Assembly (NCBI RefSeq): GCF_014839805.1
Contig: NC_051140.1
Span: 12,917,826 to 12,981,825 of the forward strand
Origin: Manduca sexta
Taxonomy: Eukaryota; Arthropoda; Insecta; Lepidoptera; Sphingidae
DNA length: 64,000 bases
Direction: 5' to 3'
A model generated the notes under the pieces. The model saw only the letters and a program-made list of their open reading frames with translations, ran no database searches and was not told where the DNA came from. Below are positions 50,791 through 62,200 of the stretch, one piece after another; the first letter of the stretch is position 1, and each line of letters starts with the position of its first letter. The position numbers and the translations under genes are program-made.

Positions 50791-51719
50791 GCAGTCCATT
50801 AATTATAGGTATGTCGTTTTAAAAAAAAACTTGGTAAGATAAATTTATTGGGTAGATCTTGGGAACGAAAGAATAGGGGGCTCGCTGATGCGACGTCGCC
50901 CACGTCTATATTAGTCCACGCTACGCTACTGTTTATTTCCAATATAATAATTTTGCACCGGTAATGTAATTGGTTAAGAATTAATTACGTATTAATTATT
51001 TTAGTGGTATTTTATGCATCGTTTGACTCATCTGGGTTAAATTAATTGTGGCCTTTAATGATCAATAATTGCCTTTATTGTTGTTAAAAGTTGTTTAAAT
51101 AGATTGGTGCTGAACTATTTTAAAGTATTGTACTTAACAACTAATATTTTCAAGTTTTTAATACGTGATTCGCGCCTGTATATACCAATACTATTATTTG
51201 AAAATATTAATTGAAACCAATGAGAAAAAATTAAATTAAATATACAGTCTCTCTATGTTTTTAATAATGCATTTTTATTTACTTTGTGTGTATCTTAAAC
51301 ATTAATTAGTGGACGTAGCGAATATCTTAATTGAAATAATATGAAATTGATATTTCTTAGACAGCATAAACATTCACTGAATAATAATACAAAAAATATT
51401 AATTAATTTTGATGAACACTTATTTGAACATAGCTTGAATTCCAAAAATGGATATTTTAGTAAATGAAATCAGCCTGGTATAGGTAATAAGGTAAGTGTG
51501 ACTGAGTGATTAAATTCGATCGTTTTAACGGCTAGGTATTAAAATGCATTTAGCAGTACTGACTATAGGATGGTATGATGGGCTAAACACCACGGGACTT
51601 CAGCTCCTTGGGACCCTAAAATCTGGTAATCATTATTTTGTGTATTGGAAGCTAAAATAACGTCGCAAGAACAATCTATATAGGTACAGATTTTTCATGT
51701 TAGTGTAGGCCATAATGAA

Positions 51720-52050
51720 TGGCCTAGCGGCGATAGCCTAGTTGGGTGTGGAACGGACTGCAAAGACGAATGTCCGTAGGTTCAAATCCCAAGGGCACAC
51801 ACCTCTTTTTCTAAAATCATGTGTGTATTCTTTGTGAATTTATCGTTCGCTATAACGGTGAAGGAAAACATCGTGAGGAAACCTGCACATCTGAAAGGTT
51901 CTCTATAGGAATTTCGAAGGTGTGTGAAGTCTACCAATCCGCACTAGGCCAGCGTGGTGGACTAAGGCCTAATCCCTCTCAGTAGTAGAGGAGGCCCGTG
52001 CTCAGCAGTGGGCAAGTATATAATACAGGGCTGATATTATTATTATCATT
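51720..52050 (+). mobile_element. SINE family 1, near full length
   Basis: GGCGATAGCCTAGTTGGGTG, B box GGTTCAAATCCC, the shared body and tail as at 24001, and a flanking direct repeat ATAATGAA at 51712-51719 and 52051-52058. High identity to 24001 suggests recent activity. Confidence 0.85.
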
Positions 52051-52263
52051 ATAATGAAATAATTGGCCATGATTCCTTTGGGGTATAGTTACGCCAATGG
52101 CATTTAGAATAGGATAATATCGCTAATAATTAGATTCTTGGGACAGCTATTTGTATGATAGGAGTACGATTTTACTTAGATCTTTAATTTACCTTGTCTT
52201 GTTTTTTATATGGAGTTGTAAGTGGATAGCATACCACAGATCACGTTCTATCTGTATGCAATA

Positions 52264-53762
52264 CTAGCTTTTGCCCGCGGCTCCGCCCGCGTTATAAAGT
52301 TTTTCAGGCTAAAGTTTTCCGTTATAAAAGTAGTAGTTTCCCGGGAGCCTATGTTCTTCTCAGGGTCTCAAACTGTCTCCATACCAAATTTCATCTTAAT
52401 ACGTGAGGTAGTTTTTGAGTTTAACACGTTCAGACAGACAGATGCAGCGGGGGACTTTGTTTTATAATATATTTTTTAGAACTTTTTAAGTGGAACAATC
52501 CCGTCATACATCATTGTTGCATAACTTTAACCGTTTACGCAGCGCAGGCAACGGAAGCTCTCAAAACTAATAATTTACCCCGTTTATGCAACATGTTTCA
52601 TTACTGCTCCGCTCCTATTGGTCATAGCGTGATGATATATAGCCTATAGCACTTCAGGAACAAAGGGCTATCCAACACAAAAAGATTTTTTCAGTTCAAA
52701 CCGGTAGTTCCTGAGATTAGCCATTACTGCTCCGCTCCTATTGGTCATAGCGTGATGATATATAGTTTATAGCGGTCCACAAATAAAGGGCTATCCAACA
52801 CAAAACGAATTTTTCAGTTGAAACCGGTAGTTACTGAGATTAGCCATTACTGCTCCGCTCCTATTGGTCATAGCGTGATGATATATAGCTTATAGCGGTC
52901 CACAAATAAAGGGCTATCCAACACAAAACGAATTTTTCAGGTGAAACCGGTAGTTCCTGAGATTAGCCATTACTGCTCCGCTCCTATTGGTCATAGCGTG
53001 ATGATATATAGTTTATAGCGGTCCACAAATAAAGGGCTATCCAACACAAAACGAATTTTTCAGTTGAAATCGGTAGTTCCTGAGATTAGCCATTACTGCT
53101 CCGCTCCTATTGGTCATAGCGTGTTGATATATAACTTTGGAAACTCCACAAACAAAGGACTATTCAACATAAAAAGATTTTTTCAGTTTGAATCAGTAGT
53201 TCCTGAGATTAGCCATTACTGCTCCGCTCCTATTGAATATAGCGTGATGATATATAACTTTGGAAACTCCACAAACAAAGGACTATTCAACACAAAACGA
53301 TTTTTTCAGTTTGAATCAGTAGTTCCTGAGATTAGCCATTACTGCTCCGCTCCTATTGAATATAGCGTGATGATATATAGCCTATAGCACTCCACGAACA
53401 AAGGGCTATCCAATGCAAAAAGATATTTTCAGTTTGGACCGGTAGTTCCTGAGATTAGCCATTGCTGCTCCGTTCCTATCGGGTATAGCGTGATGATATA
53501 TAGCCTATGGCACTCCACGAACAAAGGGCTATCCAACGCAAAAATAATTTTTCAGTTTGGACCGGTAGTTCCTGAGATTAGCCATTACTGCTCCGCTCCT
53601 ATTGGGTCATAGCGTGATGATATATAGCCTATAGCACTCCACGAACAAAGGGCTATCCAACGCAAAAAGAATTTTTCGGTTTGGACCGGTAGTTCCTGAG
53701 ATTAGCGCGTTCAAACAAACAAACAAACTCTTCAGCTTTATATAATAGTATAGAAGTATAGA
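52264..53762 (-). mobile_element. Non-autonomous Helitron-like element with internal tandem array
   Basis: On the minus strand the element starts TC (53762-53761, after an A) as TCTATACTTCTATACTATTA, continues AAAGCTGAAGAGTTTGTTTG and ends with a CGCGG-GCGGAG-CCGCG hairpin, then GGGCAAAAGCTAG, followed by T. The TC start, hairpin, CTAG end and A/T insertion site are Helitron hallmarks. It encodes no Rep-helicase. A junction near 52465-52480 (TATTATAAAACAAAGTCCC) resembles another Helitron start, so it may be composite. The middle is a nine-unit array, listed separately. Confidence 0.75.
52599..53706. repeat. Nine tandem units of about 123 bp inside the Helitron
   Basis: The block cattactgctccgctcctat recurs (with small changes) at 52599, 52722, 52845, 52968, 53091, 53213, 53336, 53460 and 53583, a spacing of 122-124 bp. 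Each unit ends GTAGTTCCTGAGATTAGC. Adjacent units share private variants (units 2-4 GGTCCACAAATAAAGGGC; 5-6 GGAAACTCCACAAACAAAGG; 7-9 CACTCCACGAACAAAGGGC), which points to stepwise local duplication. A 107-codon frame here merely follows the repeat. Confidence 0.92.
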
Positions 53763-55977
53763 TAACCAACTGTGCAAAACTTGTAATGGCTTTGGTACCC
53801 ATAACACAAGTTAAATCTTATCTTGGGTACCAATGTTCAATATAACTACTACATATTTTTGTTATATGTGCATTTTATAACTGAGCATATAAATTGTAAG
53901 TGGTAAGTGGATATAGATTTTTTTTTCAGCACGAATGAATTTCTTTACCGTCATAATAAACACTTACTCACAGAAGACGGACACGTAACCTTGCTGTTCG
54001 TATGGTAAGTAAGAATCTTGAGAGTCAAACTGCGCTTGCCTCTTCTTAGTATTCATATCCTTTTCTCTTTATGTCCACCGGCGCCATTTTTAATAAACAG
54101 AATAATATGTATCCATAGATATAAATATTAATATTTTTAATGTGTTGCAAATGATAATCTTATTAAAATGCCAACACTTAGGTTCAGACGTGCAACTATC
54201 GTTACAAAGCTTCCTTTTTTACTCACCATATACTTAGGCGTGGGGGGCATTATCGTCATACGTTATGGACTATGAAGCTGCGTGAGACGATATACGATAA
54301 GGTTCCTAAACTGGCTGTTGCTTTTAACACGATAAATTGAAGCCGTTTTTAAGCTAGACGAGTAGGTAGTCGAAGTATCGACATGAAGATGCAGGGAAGG
54401 CGTAAAACAGGTTTCAATAGGCGCCAATTGCCTCGCCTCAAATTACATCGGACCTAAAATAACTGGAGAAATGTGGAGATGTTACAATATGCCCACTCAT
54501 GAAAAGGGAAGACGACGTTGTGCTATTGTACTAAGTAAGTAATAGGGGTATATTAAAATATGTTTAATGCACATTGTTATCGACAGTATGTAGGGTCATT
54601 TTGACATAGTGTTACTTAATAAAGCACATGTTCGTTTTTACCTCTGCTGACTTTGTGCCAAATGACCCTTATTTAAATTTCAGATTTTTTAAATTTTGTA
54701 GTTTATTGCGAATATGGTGTGTAAGTGAATTTCTGAAAGTGCGAATTTATCGCTCTGACAAATTGTCTTCGCGTACTAGTAGTGGCATTAAAATTAAAGG
54801 GCGTGTGAAATTAAATTTACGTTTTATTTTGTTCGAAACTTACACTTGGAATAACTTTGCAGAAACTGTTATTTTTAGGAAGACAAGTATATAGTTTCAA
54901 TAACAACGCAATGTCAAAGCGGCCCTATAATTATATCTTTTTCCAGTTTACTGAACTCCTGGACTCCAAAGGAAAAAAAAGTAAAAACGTAGATTCGGAA
55001 ACGAGACTAAAAACGCCTCAAAAACGCCTCACAAGAACTTGTCAAAAAAAAAAAACTATCAAAAGTCAATGCAAGCCGATTATATACTGACACAATAGCG
55101 CAATAGTCGTTTAGTGTAAAGGCGCGGTCACACGGAATATGGTTGTGGGTGCCTGCAAATTGCTTTTGCGACGCAATCCCGCAAACTTATCTCGTATCCG
55201 CGACAATTACTGGGTCATCTTTTGTTCTGAGATATTAATATTGACAACCGCCTTGTTTAAGAATGTGACTTAATCGCCACGGTTATTCTCTTCACAAACT
55301 GCGCTCATTATAGGTTATAGTTAACAATAAAAAATAGAATCAATTGTTTCAACTATATGTACATTTTTATCGCTAACAAGAAAATGTTATGATCATTTAT
55401 ATTTTGAAAATAACTTATCTAAATCGCCGTTCCATTGGTACATTTAAACTATTGCGATTTTTCTAATCACGTCCTAACAGTAAACTACCGGCAAATTTTT
55501 CAACTAGTAGGGTCGTGTCCTAAATTACCTTATCTATCATCGCCTACTGACCTTGGTCCTCGTCCTTTGGTGCCCAAACGGCCTAATCACGATCGTCTTG
55601 GTGACCTAATAAATGTGTCTCCAATCTTTCGCCAGTATAATGTGCTGAAGTGTCGTTATAGGACATTACTCAAGTTCTATTTTAAAGTTTTCACGTTGGC
55701 TGTTCGGTTAACATTATTTACCTTATCACAGATGTAGTGTTAGGTGATGGATTATTGTTAGAGACTATCCCAGAGTCCGGCTGAATAAGGTATAATAATA
55801 TTCGCCTGTACGAATTTATCACTGTAATTAGGTATTAGAGTAGGCTCTTTGTGTAATGGTACCAATATTGCGTCAAACACCTTTAATTAGTGACGACATT
55901 AGTGTCAGCAGTTTATAATGTAATGGCTTTTCAGAAGCTAATAAGTAAAAATTACTTTCCGGTCAAAAGTTTCGCCA
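53763..55977. other. Convergent intergenic region, right part
   Basis: 2.2 kb, AT-rich. Open frames of 77-100 codons (54628, 54857 and 55435) have no recognisable domain or splice context. A GGCGCGGTCACACGGAAT stretch near 55121 resembles transposon termini but has no partner found. Confidence 0.5.
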
Positions 55978-55983
55978 TTTATT
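55978..55983 (-). promoter_or_regulatory. Polyadenylation signal AATAAA of the pseudoprotease
   Basis: TTTATT on the plus strand is AATAAA on the minus strand, about 120 bases past the stop codon at 56105, a plausible 3' UTR length. Confidence 0.45.
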
Positions 55984-56104
55984 GTCACAAAAACATAAGT
56001 AAGAAACAAAAATAAAACTGTAATTGAATATCAAGGATATAATAAAATATAATTTATAAAAGCTTTAAGAAATATAACACCAAACAATGTCATAAAAAAT
56101 GCCT

Positions 56105-56227
56105 TTATATATCAACTGTAAAAATATCTGACTCTTCAGATTCACGAGCGTTGTCCAGAACCCACGGTACCAATCGCCAAGTGCCGGTGTATAGAGCCGA
56201 CTGCTCGCCCCAAGGCCTTCGCTCCTC
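56105..56227 (-). CDS. Pseudoprotease last exon
   Basis: Codons 210-249 and TAA (56107-56105). EERRPWGEQSALYTGTWRLV then PWVLDN matches the YT...W-hydrophobic C-terminal helix of S1A domains, followed by an acidic tail ending in SDIFTVDI. Phase 0 acceptor tatttccag. The other open frame of this exon is a shadow. The C220 cysteine position is empty. Confidence 0.85.
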   Translation of the reverse strand, partial: EERRPWGEQSALYTGTWRLVPWVLDNARESEESDIFTVDI

Positions 56228-59200
56228 CTGGAAATAAACAAAAACATCTGCAAAATGTTATAATAGCTATAAATCAGTTTCTAAAAAAACCTTTACCCTA
56301 CTCTATTTAAAAAAATACTGGGAAACGTGAGGAACAAGTATCTAACGGAACGTATATAAGTTTGGAATTATTGTCTGTTTGTATGGCTGTTTGCTCAAAG
56401 CAAAACTACTCACTGGAATGAAAATCTACTTAATGAAAAAAAATGAGCTTTATTTTGTGTAACATTGAAGGGTAAGTCGGGGATTTACACACGGAGGGGA
56501 CGGTCCACATAAGTTGCGTGTGTTCTAAGTCATGAGAAGGTTTGTAATTAGGGGTATCAGATAAGCTGAGATTCCACGGAGATATGTCCATGTAGACGAC
56601 ATTGTGGGTACATATAGTAACATATTAATTAAGAGGGTAGATATATTCGGGCAGGGTAGGCATCTATCGGATAAAACCTAATCTAAATACCTTGAGAGCA
56701 AGTATGATGTATGGCTCGCCTGTACCTCGAAGAAAGTAGAAGAAAAACTAATATGCAATGCAAAACTGGGCAGCGGAATAAACAAGAAAGGGTTATTATT
56801 ATTAAGAATGCATTAGGCCGATGTTAAATGACTATTTAACATCGGCCATTCCATTTACCGTCAACTGATAAGCGGCTGCAGGCAGCCCTTTGTGAATGAG
56901 TTTAATAGCTATGAAATTAAGTCTATTTTTGCTTATTAATTTTTTTACAGCTCAATAATAATATATGTGCTTGATAAAATTTTAAATATCTTATGTAGTG
57001 TCTCGGATGTATTTCAGTAGAGGTTCTAAAGCTACGGCATGCACTTGCACCCCGCGTCCTTCGATATTAGGGAGAGAACGTTGAATGGCTGGGTTTAAGT
57101 CGGTAGGACGGTTTATACCGGCGAGTCCGGCAGAAATCTATGAACGGATCTCTCCATGTTAATACAAAAGTAAAGGTTGTAAAAGTTATGTTTCTTGTTC
57201 AATTCCTCCATGTTAAAAAAGGAGAGGTTCTAAAAGGTATGTTATGCCCTTGATAAGCATCTTTAAATTAAGGTTGCTGCAAAAGCATTTTATAAAAAGC
57301 AAATTTTTCATATAAATAAACTTGGTAATTGGGCTATGCTAATTAAAAGCATGTTTACAAAACTTCTACTTTTAATCTATCTAGGTATTTTCTATCTCCC
57401 ATTTCGTGAAAAACGAGAGTTTTTCTCGTACCAACTTAATTATTTGTTAGATGTATAAAATTTATCGAGATTTAATTAATTATATTATTTCATTTTTCAG
57501 TTATAATTTATTTAAAACTGTTTAGTTACTCTGTCCTCAAAAGGAGCGATACAAATTTAATTTCGCAAGAGTTATTTTGGGAGCTTCTAAAATTGTTTAG
57601 CTAATTTACCTTCGTTCAGCGACACGATCCCTTATGCAACTAGAATGTATTATAGTGGTGGATATCTTACTTAGCATACAGACAAAACATTGATACGGAA
57701 CCCTCGGCACGATTCCAACTCGCACTAAATCGGTTTTTTATGCAGTTTTTGCTCAACCATATGCAAATTAAGGTACTGTTATTTACCCAAATTCAAGTTA
57801 TGATATCAAAGCGACCAATTTATAGAGTACCTGTAAGTACAACGCTATTAATTTCTCTCCGACCATCAGCAACCCTCCGTGTATTGGATCATTTTCTTCG
57901 CCATTGTATGGCGGCAGTGCCAGGCAATATACATTCCTCACTCCACCTTCGTCTTCAAGTTGTCTTGCTTTGCTAAAAACATTTTTAATCAATGTAGTAG
58001 CCTTTATTAAAAATTACGGCAGTAAATACAAAAAGTTATATAAGATGTCAAACCAAGTGAAACGAGATATAAGTTTAGAAAATCTTACTTTTTAATTCAA
58101 TATAAAAACAACTTGGTCTAAAGTGAAACAAAGCGTAACTTGCGGCAGGTGATATTTTATTTGTGAGTTTTAAAGTGCCTGTACTAATTAAAATAACTGA
58201 CTACAAACAAAATGATATAAAATATGTAATTTATTGTTAATATTTAAGTATATATTGATTCTATTCTCTATTGATAAATAAACTATAGGTACTATGACGT
58301 AACAAAGTGTTAAGTGTGGCTATAACAACACAATATAATAAAATATTTTTTGTTACGTAAGAACATGTTTATCATTTTCGATATTTGAAAATCAGAATTT
58401 GCTTTAAGTCATCGATATATAATATATTATGTACTCTGCACTAGATTTGGCGTTCCGAACATTCACTGTGTTTAACTGAATTGAACTGCAATCCATTTAA
58501 ACTGACTTTAATATGGTCAATATTAACAGCTTGTGGTTGTGTACGGAGTGGCCCTCATGATATAAGAACTCGAGTCTAAGTGTAAACCTAGACTTGAATA
58601 AAAATATTAGTCAAACAAGTAAAATTATTTGTTGTTCAAGTGAATAACAAGAACGTTTTGGTAGCCATTTTAGGTAGGTAGTTCAGATTTTGAATAAATA
58701 GTTTATATGGACGTTCGTGTCTATAGAATATACGTCAATGATTTTAGTAGATTGTGGATTAAATTGTTGGTGCGTAACACTCCAATTTAGATGGCGGTTA
58801 GTTTATGCACATCATTATATAGCTACGCTTTGTGTTTTATTATTAGTTGTTCGGTAATAATTACAGTTAGATTTTACACTAATTCCTCTGAATAAGAAAT
58901 CAATAAATATGTTAAAAGTGTTTTTTATACCGTACCACTTTAAAGTAATTTGTTTCATTCATAATAAACGCAGATTTATTCAGATCAAAAATACTTCCAT
59001 TACACTAAATTAAATATCGACGTATTTATAATTCTCGACACAATATTTATTTTTCTCAGAAATAAGAAACAATGAAGCATATCCTGATAGCTATTTCACC
59101 TAAAAGCTAAGAAACCTTATTTATTAAGTAAGTAATGATCGTTTCGGCGGAGTAAACTAATCAAATTTAGGTAATTTTTGTTCAAAGTAGTTAATTCAAA

Positions 59201-62200
59201 CAAACTGTTAAGGACGTGTTTTTTTCTTAGCTCTAGTTTTCCCTTACAACGTCATCAAAGGAAGGTTCGTTCACATCGTTGACTTAATATTACATATTTA
59301 AGATAAGCTGACAAATAAGGAATATTTTGATATAAGTAATAATAATAATAATATCAGCCCTGTATTATATACTTGCCTACTGTTGAGCATGGGCCTCCTC
59401 TACTATTGAGAGGGATTAGGCCTTAGTCCACCACGCTGGCCTAGTGCGGATTGGTAGACTTCACACACCTTCGAAATTCCTAAACAGAACTTCTCAGATG
59501 TGCAGGTTTCCTCACGATGTTTTCCTTCACCGTTGATATAAGTAATAAAAATCAATTTACATACATGAGTCGACGTTTATACTGAAGGAACCGATGTCAG
59601 AGACATTTTTAAATAGTACGCATACAATTGTTGATTATTGGCCATAAGAAAGAAAATACCTGTATCCAATATTCCCAGGACATGAATCGGAATATAATAA
59701 AGCGTCGTACATCATAATAGTGTGTTTCGGCAAGTCCGTAACTGCATATCTAGCGTCATATCTGTTGTAAAAATAATATTAAAATGAGTATTTTAATTTA
59801 TTATTTTGTAATTTCCTTTTTGTATATAATGAGAAGATCTTTGAATTAAAATATGCTGCGTAACACTACAGAGCGCTCGTGTCCCTAAAATATCAGATAT
59901 CCATTAATTTTAATCTATATCTATCTATACTTATAATAAATCTGTAGAGAGGTCAATTCTGTACATGAAATATATTTCCAAAATAACTATCAGGGAGTGA
60001 TTAGGGATCGATACTGATGCCAAAAATGCAATTAGTAAAATTTTTGTCTGTCTGTCTGTCTGTCTGTCTGTATAACCGTTATAGAAACAAAAACTACTCG
60101 ATGGATTTTAATGAAACTTGGTACAATTATTTGTCATACTCCTGTGCTGGTTATAGTATACTTTTCATCACGCTACAATTAATAGGAGCAGAGCAGTGAA
60201 GGGAAATGTTGGGAAAACGGGAGAAGTTACTCCATTTTTTAAGCTTCCGTCGCGTGTGCAACCTTAATGGTTAAAGCTACACAGAAATCATGTATGACGG
60301 AAATGTTCTCCTTAAAATTATGTAAAAATATCCCACGACAGCATATGTCTATCTTTTATGGTTGGCTCACAATAACACGTGTAACTCCCGATAGCTTAGC
60401 AGTTCGAAGCTTTCTCATTATATTTGTCTACTCTTACGTTTATAACACTCTCAGTCATCCCTAATTAAAGAAGTTAACATTATTAAATATTCCATAAAAA
60501 AGAATCATAGAAATCGGTATAGAAACACCAAAGTTATACATGAAATACGCTAATAATAAGCCATCATGCGTGAATACTGAATCATGCTATAAGGATTATT
60601 TTTGTATATATATATATATAAGATCGTGAACGCACAGGCAGGCTTGCTTGGCACCTAGAGGCTAGCGAATCACCTAGCGAGTAGCTTCGTAAAACGAACA
60701 TTCTCGAACGTTCGCGACCGGCTCCATTTTTGAAGTCCGAAATCCACGCGGGCGAAGCTGCGGGCGGAAGCTAGTATAATAATAAAATATGAATTTGAAA
60801 ATAAAAAATTATCTATTAGTAAGATAACATAACCCATGAAGGTCCACCTAATTTTTTAATCTTCATACAATCGTCTGATGAAAAAGTAGAAAGTTTTTTT
60901 TTTATTAAAATGCTATATATTATAAATTTTGATAATAAAATAAGTAACAAAAAAATCGTAGTATTTGTTTGTACTACTTTTTTACTTCGGCCACACTACC
61001 TTATACACTAAAACAACACTGACGTTTTTCTGGGTTAAAGTTTTTCTGGTTAAAAATTCTTCTATGTATTTTCCCGGTATATACAATTCCTTATGTTCTT
61101 TCAGTATCTCAAACTATCTGCATACCAAATTTAATCCAAATCCGCTCAGTCGTTTTTGAGCATATGGCGTTCAGACTAACAGATAGACAGACGCGGTTAG
61201 GAATTTTGTTTTGTAATGTAAGGAAGCCACTCAATGTATTCAGAACTGTTCTTGAAATATTATGTACATAAATTACGATCGATATAAATCATTCATCTAC
61301 CTTAAATACAGTTCACTGTTCAAACCATCTGAATAATACATATTTAATTGCGTGGATATCTAGTAGTACTTAAATGTTAGTATGGAATCAAAATTGAGAT
61401 GCAAATACTTGCGAAGACGAAGATGATCAGAAAACAATACAGATGAACATGCAATGTCGCCTAGTGAAAGCGGATAGCAATTACACTAACAATTATGTGG
61501 TTAGTGCAACACAAGTAATTAGGAATTCGCGAGAGTTCATAACGGTAAGTAATGTGTACCTTAAATTAGAATGACATTGAAGCCATTGATAGTGCCTATT
61601 ATATTTATTTAAAATTCAAGATGCCACTCATAACTTTTGAATTTAAATATATAATTTGACTGTTATAGTAAGTAGGTATGTAGTAATATTATATATTCTG
61701 TGGTAATATTAAGAGTTCCTAATAACATAACAGTTAAAATACTATCATGATTACTATGAGAGGAGCGGTATACGGCCTCGTCCTTCAGTTATTATTAAAT
61801 AACCGGTGGAATTTGTTATAAAAGCTTTTTATAGATAAACCCACTTTTAATAGAAACAACAGTCTTATAACTTATTAAAACAAACAGATGAAAACATTTC
61901 TACGCTTCTCACGTTTATAATTACACTTAAGTAAACCGTGTTCCGAACCCTGAGAATTCCATTAGTTGAGGCGTTGAGAATTGTATGCAATGATATTTAA
62001 TTTGTTTTTGAGCTTTATGGGCATGGGTATCCGCAGAGCGAGTTATATGTTATTAGGAGCGATCGCAATTTTGTCTTCGAGTTAAAGCTCTAACCGAGCA
62101 TCAAAAAACATTCTGTACTTAACAGGTGAAAAAGTATATTAGTACATATAAATTATTCCGGTTCAGCCGTTAAGGCGTTCGTGTTAAAAAACACACACAC

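Larger units (their letters stand above)
50075..52263. other. Convergent intergenic region, left part
   Basis: Presumed protease 3' UTR and spacer. Contains SINE family 2 (50557-50790, antisense) and SINE family 1 (51720-52050). Long open frames near 50391-50822 are antisense SINE, not genes. Confidence 0.6.

Noticed and set aside
50391..50822. 143-codon open frame on the plus strand
   Set aside because: It runs antisense through SINE family 2 (B box, GGCGATAGG blocks); no independent coding evidence.
53064..53387. 107-codon frame with an internally repeated peptide (SVVPEISHYCSAPIE)
   Set aside because: The repetition is just translation of the 123-bp DNA units in the Helitron; other units carry stops in that frame.
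52599..53706. Regular repeats considered as a CRISPR array
   Set aside because: Whole 123-bp units are repeated without unique spacers, and the DNA is animal.
54628..55737. Frames of 77-100 codons in the convergent spacer
   Set aside because: No domain, no splice context, no codon bias different from the background.
56065..56253. Minus-strand frame RSEGLGASSRLYT across the last pseudoprotease exon
   Set aside because: The phase from the preceding exon and the YTGTWRLVPWV match select the other frame, which ends at 56105.
57740..58095. Plus-strand frames of 63-78 codons
   Set aside because: Shadows of the minus-strand pseudoprotease exon 57831-57972, which is held by splice phase and by C182/HGG alignment.
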